Below the pieces are notes generated by a model. That model saw nothing but the letters and a program-made list of their open reading frames with translations, had not been told where the DNA came from and did no database searches. The position numbers and the translations under genes were made by a program. Source: an uncultured Treponema sp. (GTDB lineage: Bacteria > Spirochaetota > Spirochaetia > Treponematales > Treponemataceae). From it: a stretch of DNA of 21,349 nucleotides. Location of the stretch: assembly GCA_946611835.1 (NCBI GenBank), contig CAMOEE010000014.1, positions 1-21,349 of the forward strand, given 5' to 3'. Positions 13,999 through 21,349 of the stretch are shown piece by piece (the stretch's first letter is position 1; every line of letters starts with the position of its first letter).

Positions 13999-15711
13999 AT
14001 GTTCAAACCACAGCTAATCAGCTCTTTAAAAGGCTACAATGGCAAAACTTTTGTCTCTGACCTCATCGCAGGTCTTATCGTCGGCATTGTCGCTCTTCCT
14101 CTGGCAATCGCATTCGCAATCGCTTCTGGAGTGAACCCGGCGGCAGGACTTTTCACCGCAATCATCGCAGGCTTCTGCATTTCGGCTTGTGGCGGCTCAA
14201 CCGTGCAGATCGGAGGCCCCACCGGAGCCTTCGCAGTCATCGTTTACGGAGTCGTAAGCCAGTTCGGTCTTTCAGGACTTGCAACTGCAACCTTGATGGC
14301 AGGCGTTCTTCTGATTCTTCTCGGCGCATTCAAGATGGGCGGTCTTGTCAAATTCATTCCATATACAATCGTCACGGGCTTTACGGCAGGCATCGCAGTC
14401 ACAATCGCAGCCGGCCAAATCGGTGACTTTTTCGGCCTCTCACCTGATTTTTCCACACCAATGCAGATTCTCGGCGAAGAATACTCAAAAATGCCGGGTG
14501 ACTTTCTTCCAAAAATCATCGTTTACATCAAGTCAGCATCCACAATCAATGTTTATTCTTTCGTGATGGCGGCAGTCTGTCTGGCTTTTATCTTCATCTG
14601 GTCTAAATTCATCAAAAAAATTCCGGGCAGTTTCGTCGTCCTCATTCTTGCCACAGTCGCTTCTATTCTTCTAGACAAATTCTGCGGCCTCAAAACTGAC
14701 ACAATCGGCTTTTTTGCCAGCGGAAAGGAGCATTTCGTAATCCCAACTACCCTTCCAGCCCCCCAGCTGCCTGATTTTTCACTGGAGACAATCAGAACCC
14801 TTTTCCCAACGGCAGTCTCAATCGCAGTTCTTGCGGCAGTGGAATCCCTTCTTTCGGCTGTAGTAGCTGACGGTATGACAGGCGAAAAACACGACTCCAA
14901 CACAGAACTTATCGGTCAGGGAATCGCCAACATCGCTTCTCCTTTGTTCGGCGGCATTCCGGCCACAGGCGCAATCGCACGAACGGCGACCAACATCAAG
15001 AACGGAGGACGAACTCCTGTCGCAGGCATTATCCACGCCCTCACCCTTCTTCTGATTCTCCTTTTCTTCGGAAAATACGCCTCATACATTCCAATGGCCG
15101 CCCTTGCCGCAGTCCTCATCAATGTCGCCTGGAACATGGCAGGCTTCCCGGCAATCCGAGCCCTCCTCCACGGCCAGAAATCGGACATCGCAGTTTTCGC
15201 AGTCACCTTCCTTATTACGGTTTTCGTCGATTTGACAGTGGCAATCGAAGTTGGCTTAGGGCTTGCGGCCTTCTTCTTCATTAAAAAGATGATTGATTTG
15301 TCTGAAGTCCAGAACAAGAGGGAAGCCCTCACAAGCGGCATCAGCAATCCAGACTATCCTGAAGAACACTTAGACCTTCCCCAGGGAGCCATGGTCTACG
15401 AAATCGACGGTCCCCTCTTCTTCGGCACTGTGCGGAAGTTCGAGGTTGCAGTCGAAAAAGCCGGAGTTGACTACAAGGTTCTTATTTTGCGCATGAGGAA
15501 CACAATCTACCTTGATGCCGGCGGAATCCGTGCCCTGGAGCAGGCAAAAGCCGCCTGTGACCGAAAAGGCATCACCATTGTAATTTCTGGAATCCACACC
15601 CAGCCCTACATGCTGCTTGAAAAGACAGGCATGGCCGACAAACTGGGCCGGGAAAACATCCACGACCACATCTCAGGCGCTCTACAAAGGGCACGGGAGA
15701 TTTTAAAGTAG
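13999..15711 (+). CDS. SulP-family anion transporter with C-terminal STAS domain
   Basis: A 570-residue inner-membrane transporter of the SulP (SLC26) family, which carries sulfate, bicarbonate or other anions; the substrate cannot be told from sequence here. The opening 'DLIAGLIVGIVALPLAIAFAIASGV' and 'GGSTVQIGGPTGAFAVIV' blocks are diagnostic, followed by about 12-14 hydrophobic segments. A cytoplasmic STAS domain occupies about 462-565 with 'LDAGGIRAL' at 505-513. It is the only plus-strand gene in the window and has its own promoter. No classical terminator follows; a 'cacagatt' repeat begins three bases after the stop. Confidence 0.93.
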   Translation: MFKPQLISSLKGYNGKTFVSDLIAGLIVGIVALPLAIAFAIASGVNPAAGLFTAIIAGFCISACGGSTVQIGGPTGAFAVIVYGVVSQFGLSGLATATLMAGVLLILLGAFKMGGLVKFIPYTIVTGFTAGIAVTIAAGQIGDFFGLSPDFSTPMQILGEEYSKMPGDFLPKIIVYIKSASTINVYSFVMAAVCLAFIFIWSKFIKKIPGSFVVLILATVASILLDKFCGLKTDTIGFFASGKEHFVIPTTLPAPQLPDFSLETIRTLFPTAVSIAVLAAVESLLSAVVADGMTGEKHDSNTELIGQGIANIASPLFGGIPATGAIARTATNIKNGGRTPVAGIIHALTLLLILLFFGKYASYIPMAALAAVLINVAWNMAGFPAIRALLHGQKSDIAVFAVTFLITVFVDLTVAIEVGLGLAAFFFIKKMIDLSEVQNKREALTSGISNPDYPEEHLDLPQGAMVYEIDGPLFFGTVRKFEVAVEKAGVDYKVLILRMRNTIYLDAGGIRALEQAKAACDRKGITIVISGIHTQPYMLLEKTGMADKLGRENIHDHISGALQRAREILK

Positions 15712-15713
15712 GA

Positions 15714-15732
15714 ACCACAGATTACACAGATT
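15714..15732. repeat. 'cacagatt' repeat after sulP
   Basis: A single copy of 'aaccacagattacacagatt', the same sequence as the arms flanking 658-723, starting three bases after the sulP stop codon. Confidence 0.7.
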
Positions 15733-15740
15733 TATAAATT

Positions 15741-15906
15741 CCTCACAGAGCGCACAGAGCTCACGGAGAAAGATTTTATATAATCCACAGATTAGCACAA
15801 ATGAACACAGATTAAAAATTTTCACTTACGAATTTTTGTCGTGTTCATCACAAAACTTTCATACCGAAAACATATAATCCGTGCTAATCGGTGGAAATCT
15901 GTGGAT
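15741..15906. repeat. 166-bp direct repeat, copy A
   Basis: Identical to 17450-17615 except at 15751 (c against t) and 15801 (a against g). Inside, 'tccacagattagcac' near the left and 'gtgctaatcggtggaaatctgtgga' features near the right form an imperfect long inverted repeat around a unique ~80-bp core. The remaining ~55 bases up to the heptamer array show nothing recognisable. Confidence 0.95.
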
Positions 15907-15961
15907 AAACCTCTGTACACTCTGCAGCCTACACAACTCATTTGCTTCAGAGAATCGCTAA

Positions 15962-16024
15962 AATTGCTAACTGCTAACTGCTAACTGCTAATTCCTAATT
16001 CCTAACTCCTAATTTCTAATTCCC
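15962..16024. repeat. heptamer tandem array at the ATPase stop, 9 units
   Basis: Nine seven-base units, plus-strand aattgct, aactgct (three times), aattcct (twice), aactcct, aatttct and aattccc. The last base is the first base of the ATPase stop codon (16024-16026). Read along the gene, nearly every unit starts with TAG, so stops fall in all three frames. Confidence 0.9.
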
Positions 16025-17319
16025 TACACCCCGCTTACCGCCCACAGGGGGATATTCGTCAGCCATTCTTCTTTTCGATAATTTGACATTGATGTGCGGA
16101 CAGCATATTCAGAATTGAATTTATCAACAAAAAATCTCAGGCTCTTCGCCTTTACATTCTCCTCGGCTTTTACTTCAAGAGGGACGATTAATTTTCCTTT
16201 TTGAATCAAGAAATCCACCTCGTAAGTCGATTTTTCCCCTGAGTAATAGTATGGCGTGTATGAGGTCATGGCTTTAAGTTCCTGAAGCACATATTGTTCC
16301 GTGAGGGCTCCCTTGAATTCCACAAAAACATCATTTCCGCTTATAATGCTGTCCTTGTCAAGTTCACTCAGCGCACCTAAAAGCCCGATGTCACTCAAAT
16401 AAACTTTAAAATCTGAAAAGACGGAATATGCTTTCAAAGGCATGGCAGGCTTAGAAACTTTCTGCACTTTGTAAATAAGCCCGGCATCACACAGCCATTG
16501 TATTGCTATTTCAAATTCCTTCATTCTTGCGCCGCTTTTTATCTGCCCGAAAAAGAATTTTTTATTTTCTTTTGCAAGCTGCATGGGAAGAGAATTCCAT
16601 ACCATGCGGATTCTCGGAAGTTCTTTTGAATCCACATGCTTTCCGAAATCCCCTTCATACTGGCTGATAATATCATTCTGAACGCTCCGAACCTTGTCAT
16701 AGTCACGAGTCTCAACAAAAGTAAGGACGGCCTCAGGCATTCCACCTGTAAAATAGTAATCCCGCAAGAAAGGAATATATGTTTCCCTCAAATCAGAAAT
16801 CAAGGGATTTTCAGGATTTTTTTCTTCGATTAGCCTTGCAAGATTTTCTTCTCCCAAAGCCAGCAAAAACTCAGAAAAAGTCATTGGGTAAAGCCTGAGT
16901 TCATTTACCTTTCCAACAGGAAAAGACAAGCCCTCATGAATGCTCACTCCAAGCAGAGAGCCTGCGGCAACAATCGCATATTCCCTGGCCTCCTCGCAAA
17001 AATATTTCAGCGACTCAAGGACTTTAGGGGCTTCTTGAATTTCATCAAAAATGATGAGAGTGTTAGAAGCTTGAATTTTTATATGATGCTGCATCTCAAG
17101 TGCTGAAATTATGCGTTTAATATCATAGTCCCTTTCAAAAAGGTCGGAGTCTTTTTTATTGTTGTAAAATGAAATATAGAGCACATTCTCAAAGCAAGTT
17201 TTACCGAATTCTTTGAGCAGCCATGTTTTTCCGACCTGCCTGGCTCCCCAAAGGATAAGAGGCTTCCGTTCAGGACTTTCCTTCCATTCAATCAGCTTTT
17301 CTATAAAATTTCTTCGCAT
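16024..17319 (-). CDS. AAA_14/DUF4143 family ATPase
   Basis: A 431-residue protein with an N-terminal P-loop ATPase and a C-terminal DUF4143 domain. Walker A is GARQVGKT (25-32) and Walker B is LIIFDEIQE (D92, E93). The C-terminal part contains a PD-(D/E)xK-like pattern, VDFL...PLEVKA (D369, E382, K384), typical of DUF4143. The cellular role of this often multi-copy family is unknown. Sampled stretches are about 33-42% G+C against about 55% in sampled lines of the opp run. The gene is bracketed by 166-bp direct repeats, suggesting later arrival or a mobile cassette. No strong ribosome binding site precedes the ATG. Confidence 0.9.
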   Translation of the reverse strand: MRRNFIEKLIEWKESPERKPLILWGARQVGKTWLLKEFGKTCFENVLYISFYNNKKDSDLFERDYDIKRIISALEMQHHIKIQASNTLIIFDEIQEAPKVLESLKYFCEEAREYAIVAAGSLLGVSIHEGLSFPVGKVNELRLYPMTFSEFLLALGEENLARLIEEKNPENPLISDLRETYIPFLRDYYFTGGMPEAVLTFVETRDYDKVRSVQNDIISQYEGDFGKHVDSKELPRIRMVWNSLPMQLAKENKKFFFGQIKSGARMKEFEIAIQWLCDAGLIYKVQKVSKPAMPLKAYSVFSDFKVYLSDIGLLGALSELDKDSIISGNDVFVEFKGALTEQYVLQELKAMTSYTPYYYSGEKSTYEVDFLIQKGKLIVPLEVKAEENVKAKSLRFFVDKFNSEYAVRTSMSNYRKEEWLTNIPLWAVSGV

Positions 17320-17348
17320 GATTTTATTATAGAAAAAGTGAATAAAAA

Positions 17349-17404
17349 ATACAATTATTCCGACGAATTTATGTCAACAAACAACACTTTTTCGGCGGAA
17401 TAAT
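17349..17404 (-). promoter_or_regulatory. ATPase promoter with operator-like inverted repeat
   Basis: On the minus strand TTGACA (17372-17377) is followed after 17 bases by a poor -10, TTGTAT (17349-17354). Arms ATTATTCCGACGAA (17354-17367) and TTCGGCGGAATAAT (17391-17404) match at 13 of 14 positions and bracket the -35 hexamer, as a repressor site would. Confidence 0.5.
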
Positions 17405-17410
17405 AAAAAA

Positions 17411-17440
17411 TCCACAGATTAGCACAGATTTCCACAGATA
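17411..17440. repeat. 'cacagatt' repeats upstream of the ATPase
   Basis: Three clustered 'ccacagat'/'cacagatt' units adjoining the left end of repeat copy B; same family as the element at 658-723. Confidence 0.75.
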
Positions 17441-17449
17441 AAAAAAGTC

Positions 17450-17615
17450 CCTCACAGAGTGCACAGAGCTCACGGAGAAAGATTTTATATAATCCACAGA
17501 TTAGCACAAGTGAACACAGATTAAAAATTTTCACTTACGAATTTTTGTCGTGTTCATCACAAAACTTTCATACCGAAAACATATAATCCGTGCTAATCGG
17601 TGGAAATCTGTGGAT
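17450..17615. repeat. 166-bp direct repeat, copy B
   Basis: Second copy of the element at 15741-15906, same orientation, two differences. It is embedded in a larger palindrome: AGTCCCTCACAGAG (17446-17459) and its exact 14-bp complement (17637-17650). Confidence 0.95.
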
Positions 17616-17649
17616 TTCTCTCTGTGCCCTCCAAAGCTCTGTGAGGGAC

Positions 17650-17712
17650 TTTCAACTTTCAACTTTCATCTTTCAACTTTCAACTTTCATCTTTCAGTTT
17701 TCAACTTTCAAC
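17650..17712. repeat. heptamer tandem array at the pyrE stop, 9 units
   Basis: Nine units of TTTCAAC (six exact) with variants TTTCATC and TTTCAGT, occupying exactly 63 bases up to the base before the pyrE stop codon (17713-17715). On the coding strand each unit contains TGA, so stops occur in all three frames. Confidence 0.95.
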
Positions 17713-18399
17713 TTACTTAGCTCCATAAGTCTCGTAGTACTTGTCAATCTCGGCCTTGATTTCATTGGTAATCAGTTTTTTATCGCCATTCGTGTAGAGG
17801 GCTTCGACTACATCAGCCATTGAGACGATTGCCCGGGCAGGGAAGCCGTATTTTTCTGTGATTACATCGAGAGCGGCTTTGTCTGAGTCCGGGGCTTTTT
17901 CCATGCGGTTAAGGCTTACAATCTCGCCCACGATTTTAATTCCGCCTGGGGTCGTTTCCTGAGCCTTGATTTTCGGATAAGTTTCTTCTATTGATTTTCC
18001 TGAAGTCGTGACATCCTCGATGATTACAACCCGGTCTCCGTCCTTGATTTTATAGCCCAAAAGAGAGCCCTTGTCAGCGCCGTGGTCTTTTTCTTCCTTT
18101 CGGTCACAGCAATATTTGACTTCCTTTCCGTACAATTCTGAGTAAGCCACGGCCGTAACCACAGCGAGCGGGATTCCCTTGTAGGCAGGGCCAAAGAAAA
18201 CATCGAAATCGTCCCCAAAGTTGTCGTGAATTGCCTTTGCGTAATACTCACCCAGGCGCTTGAGCTGGCTGCCTGTGACATAAGCTCCTGCATTCATAAA
18301 AAAGGGCGACTGGCGGCCGCTTTTGAGGGTGAATGAACCGAATTTTAAAACCTGACATTCAACCATAAAATCAATGAATTCTTTCTTGTAATCTTCCAT
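17713..18399 (-). CDS. pyrE: orotate phosphoribosyltransferase
   Basis: A 228-residue cytoplasmic enzyme that joins orotate and PRPP to form orotidine-5'-phosphate in pyrimidine synthesis. The PRPP-binding loop VVIIEDVTTSGKS is at 124-136, the flexible catalytic-loop region KEEKDHG at 101-107, and 'FGSFTLKSGRQSPFF' and 'GPAYKGIPLA' match the family. I start at MEDYKKE: GGAG lies seven bases upstream. A frame extending six codons further has no such site. Likely a single-gene unit. Confidence 0.93.
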   Translation of the reverse strand: MEDYKKEFIDFMVECQVLKFGSFTLKSGRQSPFFMNAGAYVTGSQLKRLGEYYAKAIHDNFGDDFDVFFGPAYKGIPLAVVTAVAYSELYGKEVKYCCDRKEEKDHGADKGSLLGYKIKDGDRVVIIEDVTTSGKSIEETYPKIKAQETTPGGIKIVGEIVSLNRMEKAPDSDKAALDVITEKYGFPARAIVSMADVVEALYTNGDKKLITNEIKAEIDKYYETYGAK

Positions 18400-18419
18400 A
18401 ATTAAACTCCAATACATGA

Positions 18420-18425
18420 ATTATA
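18420..18425 (-). promoter_or_regulatory. -10 hexamer of the pyrE promoter
   Basis: A perfect TATAAT on the minus strand about 20 bases upstream of the pyrE start codon. The -35 region at 17 bases (CTTTTT) is poor, so the promoter call rests mainly on the -10. Confidence 0.45.
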
Positions 18426-18440
18426 GTGATTTCATGGAAA

Positions 18441-18502
18441 ATAAAAAGGGGCTTGCCGCTAATGAAGTGCGCTTTACACCTCACTAAAAGGCAATCCCCT
18501 TT
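18441..18502 (-). terminator. intrinsic terminator after the chemotaxis receptor gene
   Basis: Arms AAAGGGGATTGCC and GGCAAGCCCCTTT (minus strand; 18490-18502 and 18445-18457) pair with one mismatch and end in TTTTTATTTT. The 32-base interior also pairs imperfectly (AGTGAGGTG with CACTTCATT), making a long stem. Confidence 0.8.
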
Positions 18503-18522
18503 CAAAAGAAGATTATTGCGGC

Positions 18523-20616
18523 CTAAACCTTGAACTGGTCTATCTGGCCTCCAATTTCACCAATTGAAGAGCTGAGCTGACCTGCAATTACACGCAAGGC
18601 CTCTCCAGTCTCGTTGATTTTCTGCGCTCCTATGCTCATTTCCCTCATGCTGTCCTGCATGACTCCGGTGGCATCCTGCAAATTACGCACTTCCTCAAGA
18701 ATCGCCTTGTTGCCTTCTGCCATCTCCTGACCGGCGGTCTTTACCTCAAGGGTGGAGTCATTCATGGCATGAAGAACCTGATTAATCTGCTGCGAGCCTT
18801 CGTTCTGCTCCTCCATGGCTGCCTTAATCTGCCGCACAAGCTCGTCTGTCTCCTTGATTTTGTTGGTAACGCTTCCGAAGGCATTGCTTGACTGCACGCT
18901 GGCCTGAACAACGCCTGAAATTGAATTCTGAATGTTGGTGAGCTGCTCGCCGATTGTCTTTGACTGCTGGCCTGAAGTCTCGGAGAGCTTACGGATTTCA
19001 TCAGCGACGACTGCAAAGCCCTTTCCGGCATCGCCTGCATGAGCCGCCTCAATTGCCGCATTCATGGCAAGGAGGTTGGTCTGCTCGGCTATGGCCGCAA
19101 TAGCGACATTCGCTTCCTGAAGGGTTTCGCTCTGGTCTTTTATCTGCTCGATTTTTTCGTTAACCTCGTGCTGAAGCTGGGCACCAGCCTGTGCGCTACT
19201 CGTAAGCTCGTTGAATGAAGAAGACATTTTCTCCATTGAGGCATTTACTGAGCGGATATTGCCGATCATCTCTTCTACAGCCGCACTCGCCTCGCTTACG
19301 CCGGAGCTCTGCTTTTCAATCATTTTTTCAAGAGATTCGATGTTTGAGGCAATCTCATTTACAGCACCGGCCGTCTCATGTACTGAATTTGACTGGTTGT
19401 TAATCTGAGAATGAACGGCCTCGATATTGGCCAGAATCTGGGTAATCGAAGAAGCCGTTTCCTCAGTGCTGGACTGCAGTTCCGTTCCCGCCATTCCCAG
19501 CCTCTCTTTTGAATTCTTTACCTGCGAGATGATTTCCTGAAGTTTACCAATAAATGAATTGAATCCCCGTACGACATCAGAAATCTCATCCTTTCCCTTG
19601 TTGCTGATTCGTTTAGTCAAATCAGCATCCCCTGAAGCGACATCATCAATGGCGAGGCGGACCCGGTTCAAAGGCTTGAGGCTGATCGACATGGTTGCCC
19701 CGACACAGACAAAAGCGACCACAAGCATGACAATGGCCATAATTCCTATGAACTGAGTCATCTTTTCCAAATCAGAATAGAAATCGTCATAACTGCAAAC
19801 GCCAAGAACTGACCAGTCCGTACCCGGAACAGGACGGTAAGCGGCAATCATCTTCATTCCGTCGGCAGGATTTACGAAAGGCTCATTTCCGGTCTCGTTT
19901 GACATAAGTTTCTGGAGAATCGGCTTGATGTTTTCGTCTGAATCAGCGTTTACATCCTGGAAGGCAAGAACATTGTCAAAGACAGTCGAAGCAACCGTAT
20001 GGCCGGATTTTCGGCTCACGACCTGAACCGTAGACTCGTTTGTTCCGAAAGAAATCTGCTCGATTCGCTTTGAAAGGACATCGCCCATGACATTCGCCGC
20101 AACACAGCCCACAGGCTTTCCGTTGTCGGCAATAACCGGGACAGAATAAATCTGGAAAAGGACATTCGTGACAGGATTGATTGCAGGATCTGCAATGTAG
20201 TTTTTACCTTCTTTTGCGGCATCGATATATGCCCGCTGAAGCTGGATTGCCTGACCTGCAGCAGTGTAGCTGTTTCCTTCAAGATCATAAAAGCCTATAT
20301 TCTCGTAGTCTGGACTGACTTTTGAAATTCGGGTGAGCTGCTGGCATTTTGCAAGAAGAGGAACATTCTCATCCTTCAGGAAATCAGTCCTTGCGATTGC
20401 CTCAAGCATACGGAACTGCTTTTCGGTTTCACCCTTGATTTTACCGGCCGCTGAGTCCGTAACCGAATTAAGAAGATTAGAGACCGTTTTTTCGGTGGAA
20501 GAAGTAGAGAGTTTCAATGCCACGGAAACAAGAATGACATTGGAAACAGCAAAGATAGCAACTACAATGGCAATAAGCCTGAATTGCAGTGTGTGGAAAA
20601 ATTTTGGTAGGTTCAT
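18523..20616 (-). CDS. methyl-accepting chemotaxis protein with dCache sensor
   Basis: A 697-residue chemoreceptor that passes ligand signals to CheA/CheW. The order is membrane segment 14-34, periplasmic dCache-type sensor about 38-285, membrane segment 290-312, HAMP about 313-365 and a cytoplasmic coiled-coil signalling domain to the end. The conserved tip EQTNLLAMNAAIEAAHAGDA begins at 511. The protein ends GGQIDQFKV, with no NWETF-like tether for the adaptation enzymes. The ligand cannot be read from the sequence. GAGGAGT before the ATG is a strong ribosome binding site, and the gene has its own promoter and terminator. Confidence 0.95.
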   Translation of the reverse strand: MNLPKFFHTLQFRLIAIVVAIFAVSNVILVSVALKLSTSSTEKTVSNLLNSVTDSAAGKIKGETEKQFRMLEAIARTDFLKDENVPLLAKCQQLTRISKVSPDYENIGFYDLEGNSYTAAGQAIQLQRAYIDAAKEGKNYIADPAINPVTNVLFQIYSVPVIADNGKPVGCVAANVMGDVLSKRIEQISFGTNESTVQVVSRKSGHTVASTVFDNVLAFQDVNADSDENIKPILQKLMSNETGNEPFVNPADGMKMIAAYRPVPGTDWSVLGVCSYDDFYSDLEKMTQFIGIMAIVMLVVAFVCVGATMSISLKPLNRVRLAIDDVASGDADLTKRISNKGKDEISDVVRGFNSFIGKLQEIISQVKNSKERLGMAGTELQSSTEETASSITQILANIEAVHSQINNQSNSVHETAGAVNEIASNIESLEKMIEKQSSGVSEASAAVEEMIGNIRSVNASMEKMSSSFNELTSSAQAGAQLQHEVNEKIEQIKDQSETLQEANVAIAAIAEQTNLLAMNAAIEAAHAGDAGKGFAVVADEIRKLSETSGQQSKTIGEQLTNIQNSISGVVQASVQSSNAFGSVTNKIKETDELVRQIKAAMEEQNEGSQQINQVLHAMNDSTLEVKTAGQEMAEGNKAILEEVRNLQDATGVMQDSMREMSIGAQKINETGEALRVIAGQLSSSIGEIGGQIDQFKV

Positions 20617-20645
20617 TTTTACTCCTCAGATAATTTTCAGCTATA

Positions 20646-20673
20646 ATTGTATTACAGATTTCAGAAAAGTCAA
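20646..20673 (-). promoter_or_regulatory. sigma-70-type promoter for the chemotaxis receptor
   Basis: Minus-strand TTGACT (20668-20673), a 16-bp spacer and TACAAT (20646-20651), about 30 bases upstream of the receptor start codon. No flagellar sigma-28 motif is evident. Confidence 0.55.
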
Positions 20674-20722
20674 AAGAATTAAACCAATACCATGCAGCAT
20701 ATAAGATTTTTATTATTGAGCA

Positions 20723-20765
20723 CGGGGCAAACGCAACCTTTATTCAAAAGGTTTCTTTTTCCCCG
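20723..20765. terminator. possible terminator hairpin below the flavin-reductase gene
   Basis: AACCTTT/AAAGGTT (20735-20741 and 20747-20753) nested inside CGGGG/CCCCG (20723-20727 and 20761-20765). The T-rich tail TCTTTTT follows on the plus strand, where there is no gene to terminate. On the minus strand the tail is only weakly T-rich, so direction and function are uncertain. Confidence 0.4.
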
Positions 20766-20793
20766 CACCCTTTATTTTTCCAAAGTCCAGATT

Positions 20794-21348
20794 CTATTTG
20801 TTCTTGATTTCAAGTCCATCCTGAAAGGCCTTGCCAACGATTTCTCCAATCACACGGTAAGCATGGAAGGAAGCGTCATACATAATCGGCTGGAGTTTTC
20901 CGAGGTCAATTTTTCCGTCTGTAAGAACTGAATCATCGGCCTGCTGGGCGATAATCTTTCCCTTAAGGTACTCCTGCTTTTCATTCCATTCAGTAACCTC
21001 GCACTCAAGCGTAACAGGATATTCCTCGATAATCGGAGCATTTACATGAGCGCTTTTGTGAACATGGACGCCGGCTTTCTCGATTTTGTTGACATCAGCG
21101 CCACTCTCAAGTCCAAAATAATCTGAAATTTTGAGCGTGTTTTTCGTAGCGAAGGCAACCGTGAATGCCCCGGTCTTTTTGATATTTTCCGTAGTCTTGT
21201 GGCTGGCCAGGAAAAGGGTGATTTCCTCATAGTCAGACTGAATGCCCCAGGCCGCATTCATTGCGTTAGGCACTCCATTCTCATCGTAAGTTCCGATAAT
21301 AAAAACGCCCTCAGGCACAATCACTGCATTTTTAGAATTAAATTCCAT
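20794..21348 (-). CDS. flavin reductase-like (FMN-binding split barrel) protein
   Basis: A 184-residue cytoplasmic protein of the flavin-reductase-like family, which binds FMN in a split beta-barrel and may reduce flavin with NAD(P)H or act as an oxidoreductase. 'GVFIIGTYDENGVPNAMNAAWG' (14-35), 'HKTTENIKKTGAFTVAFAT' and the 'HAYRVIGEIVGKAF' end segment are typical. The start codon lies one base from the window edge, so its ribosome binding site and any upstream in-frame extension cannot be seen; the N-terminus matches relatives, so it is probably complete. Confidence 0.85.
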   Translation of the reverse strand: MEFNSKNAVIVPEGVFIIGTYDENGVPNAMNAAWGIQSDYEEITLFLASHKTTENIKKTGAFTVAFATKNTLKISDYFGLESGADVNKIEKAGVHVHKSAHVNAPIIEEYPVTLECEVTEWNEKQEYLKGKIIAQQADDSVLTDGKIDLGKLQPIMYDASFHAYRVIGEIVGKAFQDGLEIKNK

Positions 21349-21349
21349 A

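Noticed and set aside
15962..17712. CRISPR array
   Set aside because: The repeats are 7-bp head-to-tail arrays without unique spacers, and the 166-bp units occur only twice.
18399..18417. pyrE start six codons upstream (MYWSLI...)
   Set aside because: The GGAG site lies inside that extension and is correctly spaced for the ATG at 18399.
20723..20765. Relation to the 13713-13929 element through the shared 'gggcaaacgca'
   Set aside because: Only about ten bases are shared; the surrounding arms differ.

Overview
The window most resembles a host-associated Treponema-like spirochaete. This is an inference from gene content (several ABC peptide-transport genes, a Cache-GGDEF protein, a chemotaxis receptor lacking a C-terminal pentapeptide tether, an NhaC-family antiporter, a DUF4143 ATPase) and from the many short intergenic repeats. 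No rRNA or marker gene confirms it. There are 15 well-supported genes; all but sulP are on the minus strand. No tRNA, rRNA, CRISPR array, transposase or phage gene was found.

Layout, left to right. (1) 1-2412: a possible clipped gene at the edge, a LUD-domain protein, an NhaC-family antiporter, and a 56-residue ORF just upstream of the antiporter. (2) 2491-13661: a long same-strand run that reads, in transcription order, oppA-like lipoprotein, plsC-like acyltransferase, oppB-like permease, a type-1 periplasmic binding protein, a Cache-HAMP-GGDEF diguanylate cyclase, a fused OppC-OppD permease/ATPase, a PRPP synthetase and an OppF-like ATPase. Several junctions overlap by 4 bp or place the ribosome binding site on the previous stop codon, so it is probably one operon for oligopeptide uptake with an embedded sensory module. 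(3) 13662-13998: a divergent intergenic region dominated by a nested 217-bp inverted repeat. (4) 13999-15711: the plus-strand sulP anion transporter. (5) 15712-17712: an A+T-richer AAA ATPase/DUF4143 gene bracketed by 166-bp near-identical direct repeats. (6) 17713-21348: pyrE, a chemotaxis receptor and a flavin-reductase-like protein.

The most unusual feature is the way repeats touch genes. Tandem heptamer arrays begin exactly at the stop codons of oppA, plsC, the DUF4143 ATPase and pyrE. A widespread 'cacagatt' repeat encodes the lipoprotein signal peptide core of OppA. Heptamers plus a palindromic element encode about the first 45 residues of OppB. Two perfect hairpins encode part of the linker joining the permease and ATPase halves of OppCD. 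Repeats therefore appear to have been built into the coding sequence of one transport system at three separate places.
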